Shown here in pieces: positions 1-8,647 of a DNA stretch of 39,439 nucleotides (positions are counted from its first letter, which is position 1; each line of letters opens with the position of its first letter). The position numbers and the translations under genes are program-made. This DNA is from Nanosyncoccus sp963540965 (GTDB lineage Bacteria; Patescibacteriota; Saccharimonadia; Saccharimonadales; Saccharimonadaceae), in contig CAUTSA010000006.1 of NCBI GenBank assembly GCA_963540965.1, positions 1 to 39,439 on the forward strand, in the 5' to 3' direction. The notes beneath the pieces are model-generated. The model was given only the letters and a program-made list of their open reading frames with translations. It did not search any database and was not told where the DNA came from.

Positions 1-1120
1 AGACTTCATCAACTATACCATTTGGGTCGAGGCGAATGGAGGCGGAACCGTTAGAAGCAAATACTCCAGGAGAGTTGGGGTCTTCTAATCTAAAGATGAT
101 GAATTTGGCTTTAGAATTAGATTCTTCATCTGACTCCGTACTTCTAGAGTGTCCATATTCGCCGTATACTAAATAATTATGGGCAACATTTGGGTCCACG
201 ACACACCAATGGGTACCCTCAGCGAGGCTGGCGATTTCTTCTTCGTCTCCTAGTTTATATTCAAACCAATCACCATGGACATCTTCGGTACGTTCTGGGG
301 TTTTGAGAATAACCTTAGTATCAACTAATTCTTTAGCATAAAGTTTAGGAAAGTTGGCAGATTTAACGAGAGAAACTAGTTTCTCATCATCGGAGTGCTT
401 AGAGAGCCAATTTTCTTTATCTACGCCATAGAAATCATTAATTTGGCGATAAACTTTGGCGAGGATCTCGGCGTTAAGTTTTGGGAAACTTAATGCAGTG
501 GTATTATCGCGTCTATTGTAGTCTGCTTCATCAAGATTGAGAGCATTGCTCATCTTGGAGATGCCATCGAAAGCGTAGACTTTAAACCAGAGAGGATAGG
601 GGCAGTTTTTGTCTCCTAGGTAGTTAGCCCAAGAAGTAATAGATTGACGCTGTTTATCAATGAGATCTTCAGCGAGGATTTTCTTTTCATATTCACTTAA
701 TTTCCTACCTTGACCATTATCCCTTAAGATCTGTTCTTGTTGTTTCCAATAGGCATCTGGAATGTCTTCATAGTCCATAACGAGATTTTCAGCAGAGGCT
801 TCCCAGAGTTTTCGTTCAGCTTTATCGCCATACTTTTCGACCATATTATTGAGGCGGGAGAGATAAGCGAAGTTTCTGCGTTCATTGTTCTTGCCGGGGA
901 GTTTTTCTTTGTTTTGACGAGCTTTATTGAAGGAGGATTCGACGATGTCTTTATGTTTAGATTCGAAGTTAACAAGAGAGAGGACTTTGGAGCCGATTTC
1001 GTTTTGAATACGAGAGGTAGCTCTTTTTTCTATTTGTTGATTTACGTTTTCTGCAGTATTTTCATTATCGCTGAACTGATTCAGATTGCTTACGAATTGA
1101 TTTTGATTATGCTCTGGCAT
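1..1120 (-). CDS. Unrecognised protein, 3' end outside window (possible PcfJ-like GTxWC module)
   Basis: An open frame runs from an ATG at 1120 to the window edge (373 codons) without a stop. The start has purine-rich SD material (AGGAAGAG) and an upstream TGTTAAAAT-type extended -10 at 1160-1165, so it has its own promoter after metK. The N-terminal ~40 residues are Asn/Gln-rich, followed by a charged helical region. Near residue 300 there is a GTHWCVVDP motif followed by a hydrophobic strand (KFIIFRLED). This order resembles the 'GTxWC...A..YL...' module I associate with PcfJ-like and uncharacterised CPR/phage proteins. That resemblance is from memory and weak. No enzyme function is assigned. 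The C-terminus is not visible. Confidence 0.75.
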   Translation of the reverse strand, partial: MPEHNQNQFVSNLNQFSDNENTAENVNQQIEKRATSRIQNEIGSKVLSLVNFESKHKDIVESSFNKARQNKEKLPGKNNERRNFAYLSRLNNMVEKYGDKAERKLWEASAENLVMDYEDIPDAYWKQQEQILRDNGQGRKLSEYEKKILAEDLIDKQRQSITSWANYLGDKNCPYPLWFKVYAFDGISKMSNALNLDEADYNRRDNTTALSFPKLNAEILAKVYRQINDFYGVDKENWLSKHSDDEKLVSLVKSANFPKLYAKELVDTKVILKTPERTEDVHGDWFEYKLGDEEEIASLAEGTHWCVVDPNVAHNYLVYGEYGHSRSTESDEESNSKAKFIIFRLEDPNSPGVFASNGSASIRLDPNGIVDEV

Positions 1121-1159
1121 ACTCTTCCTATTCCCCAATATTAGCTCTTTGTTGTCTAT

Positions 1160-1165
1160 ATTTTA
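1160..1165 (-). promoter_or_regulatory. Putative extended -10 (TGTTAAAAT) for the gene starting at 1120
   Basis: TAAAAT preceded by TG at the extended position lies 40 nt upstream of the ATG, in the gap after metK. No convincing -35 is seen. Confidence 0.45.
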
Positions 1166-1176
1166 ACATATGCATT

Positions 1177-2238
1177 TTAAAAATGACCAAACTTGGCGGT
1201 ATCTTCGAAGTGCTTATCCAAAAGCCCGAGATCTTTAATCATTTGTTTTGGCGTACATTCGGCATACAAGGATTTTTCTGGCTCAAGACTTTTACCGTCA
1301 CCTAGAATATAGATAGCTAAAGGCTCAGCAATACCGATGGCATATGAGAGCTGAACCTCACAGCGAGATAACTGATTTGCTTTGAGGTATCGAATGGCAA
1401 TTTCGCGAGCTTTATAAGCACCCGAACGATCTACCTTGGATGGATCTTTACCAGAAAAAGCACCGCCGCCGACCGGGGCAAATGATTGATAGCTATCAAC
1501 CACGATCTTACGACCAGTGAGACCGGCATCACCTTGGAAACCACCAATAAGAAACTTACCTGTCGGATTAACCCAGAATTTTTCAATCTTCAAACCGAAT
1601 TGAGCAGCTAATTCTTTTGCTTTGTCGATCAAGATTTGATCAGTTTCAGTACGTTTTTCTTCGGTGTTTTGATAGCTAATAGTCCAGTCTTTGATCTTCT
1701 TAAGGTGCATTTTGCGGTCATAAATACCAGTAATTTGAGTCTTGCCGTCAGGCAAGAATCTATGGTCTTTTTGACGTAGCTCATCATAAAACTTTGAAAA
1801 CTCCTGCAACAAATGCATGGCGACTGGCTTATATTCTGGCGTGTCATTACAGGCGAAGCCGAACATCATACCTTGATCACCCGCTCCACCAACTTTATCA
1901 TTGGTGCCGAGTATAATATCATGACTCTGCTTGCCTAAATTATTGATAATTTCAATATCCTTTGGATCCCCTGATTCGACGACATTGATTGCACGATTAT
2001 TTTGGTCAATATAACCAACGTCTTTCAATACGCGCATAACAATTTCTTCGACGTTAACCTCAGAGTTTGAGGTTACTTCTCCGGTAATAAAGATTTTACC
2101 TTTACCGCCCATCACCTCAATACCACAGCGAGAATGTTTATCGCCTTTTAAGAAGGCATCTAATAAGGCGTCGCTAATTTGATCGCAGACCTTGTCAGGA
2201 TGACCACGAAAAACAGTTTCATTAGTATATAATTTCAT
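1177..2238 (-). CDS. metK: S-adenosylmethionine synthetase
   Basis: Makes S-adenosylmethionine from methionine and ATP, the methyl donor for enzymes such as RsmD and TrmD encoded in this window. Family signatures are intact: GHPDK at residues 12-16 (ATP/Mg binding), GAGDQGMMFG near 118-127, and the glycine-rich GGGAFSGKDPSKVDRSG loop near residue 255. At 353 aa it is somewhat shorter than typical bacterial MetK (about 380-400 aa), with a compact central region. The ATG at 2238 has a purine-rich upstream AAGAAAG. It follows the gatB terminator and so is probably transcribed separately from the gat genes. I looked for a SAM riboswitch in the ~130-nt upstream gap and saw none. Confidence 0.97.
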   Translation of the reverse strand: MKLYTNETVFRGHPDKVCDQISDALLDAFLKGDKHSRCGIEVMGGKGKIFITGEVTSNSEVNVEEIVMRVLKDVGYIDQNNRAINVVESGDPKDIEIINNLGKQSHDIILGTNDKVGGAGDQGMMFGFACNDTPEYKPVAMHLLQEFSKFYDELRQKDHRFLPDGKTQITGIYDRKMHLKKIKDWTISYQNTEEKRTETDQILIDKAKELAAQFGLKIEKFWVNPTGKFLIGGFQGDAGLTGRKIVVDSYQSFAPVGGGAFSGKDPSKVDRSGAYKAREIAIRYLKANQLSRCEVQLSYAIGIAEPLAIYILGDGKSLEPEKSLYAECTPKQMIKDLGLLDKHFEDTAKFGHF

Positions 2239-2287
2239 ACAATGCTTTCTTGTGGTCCCTAATTTTTACTCTTTAATAATAGCACAA

Positions 2288-2335
2288 AAAGCTCAAGGTT
2301 AGAATACTTATATTAAGTAGGTCACCTTGAGCTTT
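2288..2335 (-). terminator. Rho-independent terminator after gatB
   Basis: A 12-bp perfect stem (2288-2299 with 2324-2335) encloses a loop that carries an inner TACTTA/TAAGTA palindrome. On the minus strand the stem runs into a short T tract, which fits the end of the gatCAB transcript. Confidence 0.8.
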
Positions 2336-2371
2336 ATTAGATTGATAATGGCTTTAACTACTCTAAAAGTC

Positions 2372-3832
2372 TTACTGTAGTTTCTTGCGAAGAACCTCTT
2401 GCGCCATGCTTGGGTTAGCTTTCCCGCGAGAGGCTTTCATAACTTGCCCAACCAGGAAACCGAGAACTTTTTCAGAGCCAGCCTTAAAGTCAGTCACAGC
2501 CTGAGCGTTGTTTGGATCGGTGAGAACTTCATCGACAATTTTTTCAACGGCACCGAGATCATTTTCTTGAATAAGATTGAGTTCTTTGGCAATAACCCTA
2601 GCTTCTTTGAAACGCATCTCTGGCGTAAAGAAGCGTAGAAAGACTTCCTTAACACTGGTGCTTGAGAGTTCATTTTTAGCAATCATAGAACTTAGATCCA
2701 TTAATTGCTTAACGCTTGGCATTGGATCGTTCAAGAGGCTGCTGTTCTCTTCAGCTAAGAGTACAGAAGTAAAGAGGTTGGAGATTTTTAGGATGGCAGC
2801 TTTGCTAGTTTCTTTATCGATACCATGAATATCATATTCGGTCTTAAGGTCAGCTAGGCGATCGACCAACTGCTTGTAATCAAGGAGAATTTCCAAGATA
2901 TCTTGAGAAATAATCATGCCAAGAGTATTACGATAATCGGCTGGAAGAAGCGGCATAGCTTCACGTTCCTTTTTTATCTGTTCCTCCGTTAATCTGATTG
3001 GTGGAAGATCAGGCTCTGGCATATAGCGATAATCTTGAGCCTCTTCCTTAGAACGCTGAGAAGTAGTCTTACCTGTGGCGTCATTCCAACCGCGAGTTTC
3101 TTGAGTAATGACTTCCCCAGCGTCAAGCATCTTGCTTTGTCGCTCATATTCATACTCAATAGCACGCTCAACCGAGCGGAAGGAGTTGAGGTTTTTGATT
3201 TCAGCACGCTTGCCAAGAGTTTTACTCCCCTTCTCGGCTAGAGATATATTGACGTCAAAACGCATATTACCGTTATAGAGGTCGCCAAAACAAACTCCGG
3301 CAAAGGTCATTAGACGCCAAAGCTCTTTACAGTAGTCATGAGCATCATGAGCAGTATGAATATCTGGCATTGAAACAATCTCAATGAGTGGAGTATCAGC
3401 ACGGTTAAGGTCTACGAGAGAATAATTATCAAAATGATTTAGCTTGCCAGCATCACCCTCAAGATGAGCGTGCTCAATGCGGATCTGTTTACCGTTTGGA
3501 AGCTCAACATAGCCGGCACCGATGATTGGCTGATACATCTGGGTAATCTGATAACCCTTTGGAGAATCTGGGTAGAAATAATGTTTGCGATCAAAACGTG
3601 AAAGAAGATTAATTTCGGAATTAAGTGCGAGCCCGGCCCGTACTGCCATATTAACAGCTTCACGATTTAAGCGTGGCAACATGCCCGGCAAAGCATATTC
3701 TACGGGTGAAACACAAGAGTTTGGCTCTTTGCCACGAGCATCGTTATCTACCTCAGAGAAGAGTTTGGTTTTGGTAGCGAGTTGTACATGACACTCGATA
3801 CCGACGGTGATTTCATATTTTTGTTCAGTCAT
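2372..3832 (-). CDS. gatB: Asp-tRNA(Asn)/Glu-tRNA(Gln) amidotransferase subunit B
   Basis: GatB is the tRNA-binding, kinase-like subunit of GatCAB. It phosphorylates the misacylated Glu/Asp on tRNA before amidation to Gln/Asn. The N-terminus (EITVGIECHVQLATKTKLFS) is the family hallmark, and YFYPDSPKGYQITQ and YRYMPEPDLPP are also present. The last ~150 residues form the YqeY-like C-terminal tail ending in the FLVGQVMKASRGKANP motif. The length of 486 aa is normal. The ATG at 3832 has a GGAGAAA ribosome binding site. It is the last gene of gatC-gatA-orf-gatB. A complete gatCAB implies that Gln-tRNA and/or Asn-tRNA are made by the indirect route. Confidence 0.98.
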   Translation of the reverse strand: MTEQKYEITVGIECHVQLATKTKLFSEVDNDARGKEPNSCVSPVEYALPGMLPRLNREAVNMAVRAGLALNSEINLLSRFDRKHYFYPDSPKGYQITQMYQPIIGAGYVELPNGKQIRIEHAHLEGDAGKLNHFDNYSLVDLNRADTPLIEIVSMPDIHTAHDAHDYCKELWRLMTFAGVCFGDLYNGNMRFDVNISLAEKGSKTLGKRAEIKNLNSFRSVERAIEYEYERQSKMLDAGEVITQETRGWNDATGKTTSQRSKEEAQDYRYMPEPDLPPIRLTEEQIKKEREAMPLLPADYRNTLGMIISQDILEILLDYKQLVDRLADLKTEYDIHGIDKETSKAAILKISNLFTSVLLAEENSSLLNDPMPSVKQLMDLSSMIAKNELSSTSVKEVFLRFFTPEMRFKEARVIAKELNLIQENDLGAVEKIVDEVLTDPNNAQAVTDFKAGSEKVLGFLVGQVMKASRGKANPSMAQEVLRKKLQ

Positions 3833-3843
3833 AGTTTCTCCAA

Positions 3844-4263
3844 TTAAATTGCTCCTAGATCTTTTAAGGCCTGACGAAAACTCGCTAAGGCATGCTTAGC
3901 TTGATTATACTCTAAATTAAAATCTTGCTCATGGGCAATTTGATTACGTTGCTTATGAGCATACCAAACAGAGTTGAGCTGAGTAAAGCGTGTACTGGAA
4001 GCCTTTAGTCTTTCTCCCATAGTTTTTCCTGGCACCCCAAGCTCCATAAGCGCACGGTCGAGTAGTTTGTCCGCTTCAATGACAGCTGCGTTATAAGATA
4101 ATTTATTGTCACGAGTTAGCGAGTTTTCAATTTTTAAAAACCTGGTTTGATAATCCTCGACATCAAAGCGATGACTGCGGCGGCCAGTGGAAGAAATGGC
4201 GATAAAGACAAAGACGCCGACAATTAAAATCGCGATTAGGAGGATTAAAGTTGAGTATGGCAT
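3844..4263 (-). CDS. Membrane-anchored HEPN-like protein in the gat operon
   Basis: 139 aa. Residues 4-24 form one strongly hydrophobic transmembrane segment, followed by basic residues. The rest is an all-helical soluble domain. In the C-terminal half the sequence KQRNQIAHEQDF holds an R-x4-H motif (Arg106-His111), the pattern that defines HEPN domains, many of which are RNases. The helix YNAAVIEADKLLDRAL is like the first HEPN helix. The start ATG shares one base with the gatA stop (TAATG), so translation is probably coupled. The gene sits between gatA and gatB, 11 nt before gatB. Family assignment is by motif only. Catalysis is not shown, and the His/Arg could be structural. Confidence 0.75.
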   Translation of the reverse strand: MPYSTLILLIAILIVGVFVFIAISSTGRRSHRFDVEDYQTRFLKIENSLTRDNKLSYNAAVIEADKLLDRALMELGVPGKTMGERLKASSTRFTQLNSVWYAHKQRNQIAHEQDFNLEYNQAKHALASFRQALKDLGAI

Positions 4264-5675
4264 TATTTTAACTCCTTAGCGAAGTATTTAGCGAAATCTA
4301 GAATACTTTTATCGCTTCTTCTTTGGCCGATCAATTGCAAACCAATTGGCATATTAGTGTCCTGACTTTCACCGGCAGGATATGCGAGGCTTGGGAGTCC
4401 GGCAAGATTAATTGGCACGCTCATAACATCTTCAAAATACATTGCAACTGGATCACTGACTTTCTCGCCAAGCTTAAAGGCTGGGGATGGTGAAACAGGA
4501 GTGAGGAGATAGTCACACTTTTCAAAAGCTTTTTGATATTCTTCAATAATCAGAGTACGTGCCTGCTCGGCTTTTTTAAAGTAAGCATCATAGAATCCGG
4601 AACTTAAGACGAAGTTACCAATCATGATACGACGCTTGTTCTCTGGCATAAATCCTTCATTGCGTGAGAGACCGAATACTTCACTTAGGTTCTTAGCATG
4701 TTCGGAGCGGTAACCATAGCGAATACCGTCATAACGTGAAAGATTTGAAGCGACCTCTGCTGGTACAACAATATAATAGACAGCGAGAGCATACCTTAAA
4801 GTCGGCATCTCTAGTTCAATAATCTTATGTCCAGCTGCCTTAAGTTTTTCAACCTGAGAATCTAGAACACGTTGAACTTCGGGATTAATGGAGTCATTTC
4901 TGAAGTCTTTAATGATACCAATCTTAGCGCTTTTTGGAGCAATTTCTGGAACAAAATATTTTTGCTCTTCGTGGTTATAGAAACTAGGTAAAGTAGTAAG
5001 ATCTTTTTCATCTTGGCCGGCACAGATTGACATTAAAAGATCCATATCCTCCGCGTTTTTAGTAAAGAAACCGATACAGTCGGTGCTAGAAGCCATGGCC
5101 ACAACACCATAACGAGAGATTGTGCCGTAGGTTGGCTTAAAACCATAAACGCCATTAAACGAGGCTGGCTGACGAATGGAACCGCCAGTATCTGTACCCG
5201 TAGCAAACTCAACGATATCAAGAGCAACGGCTGCGGCAGAACCGCCGGAAGAGCCACCAGGCACACGGTCAAAATCCTTGGCATTATGAGATGGACCAAA
5301 GTAGGAATTTTCGGTCGAAGACCCCTGGGCAAAGGCGTCGAGATTGGTGCGACCAATCATGATGGCGCCAGCTTCTTCGAGTTTCTTAACAGTGGTAGAA
5401 TCGATTGGAGAATGAAATGACTCAAGGATTTTTGCGGAGGCAGTAGTATTTCCCTCTTTACTTAAGAAATTATCCTTTAAAGCATACGGTACACCAGCCA
5501 GTGGCCCGACCTCTTCGCCAGCGGCAATCTTCTTATCAATTTCTTCAGCCTTCTTTAGGGCTTTCTCTTCGTCTGCTAGCGAAACGAAGACATTATATTT
5601 TGCAAACTGGCGAGCTTTTTCAAAGGCTTCCTTCACCAGACTAACGGCAGAAATTTGCTTATTTGCAATCTTCAT
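4263..5675 (-). CDS. gatA: Asp-tRNA(Asn)/Glu-tRNA(Gln) amidotransferase subunit A
   Basis: Amidase-signature glutaminase subunit that releases ammonia from Gln/Asn for GatB. The Ser-cisSer-Lys triad is visible as Lys67 (PYALKDNF), Ser142 (PGGSSGGS) and Ser166 (TDTGGSIRQP). The spacing (75 and 24 residues) matches the well-studied S. aureus enzyme. At 470 aa it is close to family length. The ATG at 5675 follows a GGAAGA site. It lies 47 nt after gatC and overlaps the downstream HEPN-like gene by one base. Confidence 0.98.
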   Translation of the reverse strand: MKIANKQISAVSLVKEAFEKARQFAKYNVFVSLADEEKALKKAEEIDKKIAAGEEVGPLAGVPYALKDNFLSKEGNTTASAKILESFHSPIDSTTVKKLEEAGAIMIGRTNLDAFAQGSSTENSYFGPSHNAKDFDRVPGGSSGGSAAAVALDIVEFATGTDTGGSIRQPASFNGVYGFKPTYGTISRYGVVAMASSTDCIGFFTKNAEDMDLLMSICAGQDEKDLTTLPSFYNHEEQKYFVPEIAPKSAKIGIIKDFRNDSINPEVQRVLDSQVEKLKAAGHKIIELEMPTLRYALAVYYIVVPAEVASNLSRYDGIRYGYRSEHAKNLSEVFGLSRNEGFMPENKRRIMIGNFVLSSGFYDAYFKKAEQARTLIIEEYQKAFEKCDYLLTPVSPSPAFKLGEKVSDPVAMYFEDVMSVPINLAGLPSLAYPAGESQDTNMPIGLQLIGQRRSDKSILDFAKYFAKELK

Positions 5676-5722
5676 TTTGGTCTTCCTTTTTTAATTTCTG
5701 AGATATTAGATATTCAAATAAT

Positions 5723-6010
5723 TTAGAGTACTTTTGGCACTTGAATCATGTCTTGCCTTGATGCAGGAGCTAGATTTAAAAGCTGCTCTCTCGAAGCGTC
5801 TTGTGGTTTGACTTCATCCTCTCGCCAGACATTTTCCATTTCAAAAACCTGATAAGTTGGTTCAACACCATCAGTATTTAACTCATCTAGTTGTGAAATA
5901 TAGTTAACAATATTATCCAAATCTCGCTGCAAGCCTTCTACTTCTGTCTCTTCGAGGGATAAATTAGAAAGTTTTGCTAAATGCAAGATATCCTCGCGTG
6001 TATTTTTCAT
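5723..6010 (-). CDS. gatC: Asp-tRNA(Asn)/Glu-tRNA(Gln) amidotransferase subunit C
   Basis: Small subunit (95 aa) that wraps around GatA and stabilises the GatCAB complex. Typical features are the N-terminal helix (EDILHLAKLSNLSLEETE), the central ISQLDELNTDGVEPTY and the C-terminal REDEV segment. It is the first gene of the operon gatC-gatA-orf-gatB. A TATAAT box ends 6 nt before the ATG, so the message is predicted to start at or next to the start codon (leaderless). That promoter overlaps the stop of the small upstream gene. Confidence 0.95.
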   Translation of the reverse strand: MKNTREDILHLAKLSNLSLEETEVEGLQRDLDNIVNYISQLDELNTDGVEPTYQVFEMENVWREDEVKPQDASREQLLNLAPASRQDMIQVPKVL

Positions 6011-6016
6011 AGCTTA

Positions 6017-6022
6017 ATTATA
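6017..6022 (-). promoter_or_regulatory. -10 box (TATAAT) for leaderless gatC
   Basis: A perfect TATAAT preceded by TGA lies 6 nt upstream of the gatC ATG. A start about 7 nt after the box would fall at the ATG. Confidence 0.65.
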
Positions 6023-6365
6023 TCAGAAAATCAGAGACATAGCCGAGCTTCTGCATGGCACGATGTATTATGTCGAAATCCTCACAGTTATTTTTAGTTA
6101 GTTTTGAATATGGGACATAGTGCCAATTTTTTGGAAGATTTTTTATCTTTGCTGATGCAAAAATAGCATTTTCGTTTTTTGCTTGGAAAAAAATATAGCC
6201 GAAACGAATTTTTGCTTTAAAAAGCTCTTCAAATTGCCGCCTTACACCTCCCTGGGAGTTAAAAGTAGGGAGTTGATTTTCGTAGTCCAATAAAAATACA
6301 ATTTTGTTTTCTGATTGAATGTCAGAATATTTTATATTTTTTGCGAGAATTATTTTGTAATTCAT
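6018..6365 (-). CDS. Small hypothetical protein upstream of gatC
   Basis: 115 aa, Lys/Asn/Phe-rich with low GC, and no family that I recognise. Alternating hydrophobic strands (KIVFLLDYENQ, IRFGYIFFQAKNE) suggest a small alpha/beta fold. The FLLDYEN segment is mildly reminiscent of NYN/PIN-like nuclease starts, but this is only suggestive. A TATACT box lies 6 nt upstream of the ATG, so the message would be leaderless. That promoter position supports a real gene. Its stop overlaps the gatC promoter. Base composition is more AT-rich than its neighbours. Confidence 0.6.
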   Translation of the reverse strand: MNYKIILAKNIKYSDIQSENKIVFLLDYENQLPTFNSQGGVRRQFEELFKAKIRFGYIFFQAKNENAIFASAKIKNLPKNWHYVPYSKLTKNNCEDFDIIHRAMQKLGYVSDFLI

Positions 6366-6371
6366 AGTATT

Positions 6372-6377
6372 AGTATA
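6372..6377 (-). promoter_or_regulatory. -10 box (TATACT) for the gene starting at 6365
   Basis: TATACT 6 nt upstream of the ATG, immediately after the U tract of the preceding terminator. Confidence 0.5.
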
Positions 6378-6379
6378 AC

Positions 6380-6405
6380 AAAAAAATGCCCCTCCTATGA
6401 GGGGC
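6380..6405 (-). terminator. Terminator of the two-transporter/two-component operon
   Basis: GCCCCTC (6388-6394), a 4-nt loop, then GAGGGGC (6399-6405). On the minus strand it is followed by a seven-T run. It ends the transcript carrying permease1. Confidence 0.9.
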
Positions 6406-6484
6406 TAGATGTTTTACCATCTGTTTTATCCGTGGTTTTTATTTATTCCATGTTCTCTACAGATATTTTTTATTGATAGCTGTA

Positions 6485-8647
6485 TTAATCGCGGCGTAAT
6501 TGTTTTTCAGAAATAATACGTTTACTGCTGAGATAAGTTAAGAGGAAGTAGCCGCCGTAAATTATAACTAAGAACATTACAGCCATGATTATTGATGGAA
6601 CTAATCCATCAGCGCCAATAAAGCTAAGAATTTTTATAGCAAATGTCAGACCAAAGATTGAATGGACGATAGCCAAGAAAAGTGGGGCGGCAAAGAATAT
6701 GGCAATTTGGCGGAAAAGGGCGCGATTAATCATCTTTTCATCTGCACCAAGACGTCTTAATACCATATATTTTTCACGATTATCAGATGATTCAGATAAT
6801 TCTTTAAGTGATAAAATCGCAGCACTAGAGATGAGGAAGATAATGCCAAGGTATAAACCAAGGAAGATAGCAATAGCCTGAAGACCTACAGACATGGCGA
6901 TTATCTGATTTTTGGTATATATACTATAAAAACGCGGTGAAGTAATTTTAATATAATCATTTTCGTTGCCAGTAATAATGCGACGCAAATCTTTATCCAA
7001 CTGTTCATTTTTATTTTTATCAGCTGTCTTATAGTTTGCGACCATGAAATTCTCATATTTTACTAAAGTTTTAGTAACTTCGTCAGAGACAACGAGAATT
7101 CCCATATTACCATTCGTATGAGATGGTTCGATAAAACCTTGCTTGGTATTATCAAATTTTGGTGATAAGATTTTTCCGTTTATCTTGATTTTATGTCCAT
7201 CTTTCAGAGAAATATTGTAAATCTCCTCCATTTTTTTAAAGTCAGAAAGAATAAAATATTGATCAGGATCTAATTTATATTGATCGAAGTGATATAGTTT
7301 AGCAATCTTATTATAGTCTGAGATTGAGATTATTCTTAAGAGATACATTCCATTAGTATGGCCATTAGTCATCTCGGCCATCTTTTGAAGAGATTTTTGG
7401 TTCAATACGGCATTAAGGTCAAGCCCACCATCTTCTATCTTCTTAGAAAGCACATAAGTATTAAACGAAGTCTGATCTTTGAGGCTATTCCATAGACTTG
7501 GGCTGGTCTTAATAATATCCTCGACAGTCGTCCTAGAGTCGTTTTCGAACTTAACTGCCATTTCTTGCTTCCAAGCCTTGACAGCTGGACTGTCTTTCTC
7601 TTCTTCGGAGCCAGATTCTTCCCATTTTGAATTATCATTATTCCGGTATGAAGCAACAACGTCGACAGGCGTGGCATATTTAAGCTGTTTTCTGGAAGTT
7701 TCACGAATAGATAAACAACTAGACAAAGTACAGATAGTAATGAAGAGCATGAGACAGATAATACTCATTGAAGCAACGGTGGTATTAATTTTGCTACTAA
7801 TCTGCTTGAATGTAAAACTATTTAAGTCTTTATAGTAAAGCTTTTTGCGTGTTGCAATCAGCTTCATTATGAGTCCTGATAATGACCAGTAGAGTAAGAA
7901 AGTTGCGATGGCTCCAGCACCAATTACTTGCCAAAATAGTGCGAGTTCTGAGAGAACTTTGAGATAATTGACGGTAACTTGGTAGTAGGCAATGCCTAGA
8001 ATCGTAGCAGCAAGAAAGAAGATAACTGTACAGATGATAGGATTTTTTAGGCGGACCTTTTCGGACTTACGACTAGCCTGGATTAGATCAATTATCTTAA
8101 GTTTATTGATCATGACAGTATTAAAGGCAATCACCAGAAGATAAATTATCCCAAAATAAGCAATAGTTTTTAGACAGGCTTCACCGGAAAAGACAAATTG
8201 AAATTTTGACATATCGGCCTCAAACAAATTGGCGACCATTACACTCATTAGTTGTGACAAAATAACACCGAGAGAGAGGCCAGCAACTAGAGAGAGCAAC
8301 CCAATAAAGAGAGTCTCAAGGAAAAGTAGTAGAGATATTTTGCGTTTACTCATACCGAGAGTGAGATAAATAGAAAACTCTTTATTACGCCGTTTAATGA
8401 GAAATCTTGAAGCATAAATAATTAGATAGCCAAGAATACCAGCAACAACTAAACTTACGCCCGACAAAACATTTACAAGGAGTTTGACTACATCTTTAGT
8501 AGAGCTACCTAATTCCATCATGGACGTTTGTGTCCCGATAGCATTAAATACATAAAAAATAACAACGCCGAGGACGAGAGTAAAGAAATAGATGGCGTAG
8601 TCCTTCATACTACGAATAATATTTCGAAAAGATAATTTAAAGAGCAT
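6485..8647 (-). CDS. Bce/Vra-type ABC transporter permease (module 1)
   Basis: FtsX-family permease of the type that moves or removes antimicrobial peptides from their lipid targets (BceB, VraG, YxdM family). About 10 transmembrane segments are visible. A large extracytoplasmic domain of roughly 200-250 residues lies in the second half, as usual for the group. The conserved FtsX stretches LIIYASRFLIKRRNKEFSIY and LTLGMSKRKISLLL are present. The frame opens at a GTG at 8662. I prefer the internal ATG at 8647 (MLFKLSFRN) because it aligns with the paralogue and has GGTGGAG 8 nt upstream. That start overlaps the ATPase gene by 11 nt. The C-terminus (LSSKRIISEKQLRRD) is identical to permease2, so the two are recent paralogues. 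No substrate can be read from sequence. Confidence 0.92.
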   Translation of the reverse strand: MLFKLSFRNIIRSMKDYAIYFFTLVLGVVIFYVFNAIGTQTSMMELGSSTKDVVKLLVNVLSGVSLVVAGILGYLIIYASRFLIKRRNKEFSIYLTLGMSKRKISLLLFLETLFIGLLSLVAGLSLGVILSQLMSVMVANLFEADMSKFQFVFSGEACLKTIAYFGIIYLLVIAFNTVMINKLKIIDLIQASRKSEKVRLKNPIICTVIFFLAATILGIAYYQVTVNYLKVLSELALFWQVIGAGAIATFLLYWSLSGLIMKLIATRKKLYYKDLNSFTFKQISSKINTTVASMSIICLMLFITICTLSSCLSIRETSRKQLKYATPVDVVASYRNNDNSKWEESGSEEEKDSPAVKAWKQEMAVKFENDSRTTVEDIIKTSPSLWNSLKDQTSFNTYVLSKKIEDGGLDLNAVLNQKSLQKMAEMTNGHTNGMYLLRIISISDYNKIAKLYHFDQYKLDPDQYFILSDFKKMEEIYNISLKDGHKIKINGKILSPKFDNTKQGFIEPSHTNGNMGILVVSDEVTKTLVKYENFMVANYKTADKNKNEQLDKDLRRIITGNENDYIKITSPRFYSIYTKNQIIAMSVGLQAIAIFLGLYLGIIFLISSAAILSLKELSESSDNREKYMVLRRLGADEKMINRALFRQIAIFFAAPLFLAIVHSIFGLTFAIKILSFIGADGLVPSIIMAVMFLVIIYGGYFLLTYLSSKRIISEKQLRRD

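Noticed and set aside
737..1144. 135-aa plus-strand ORF
   Set aside because: Antisense to the better-supported minus-strand CDS that reads through to the window edge.
2239..2371. SAM riboswitch before metK
   Set aside because: The gap is short and mainly holds the gatB terminator; no SAM-aptamer core is seen.
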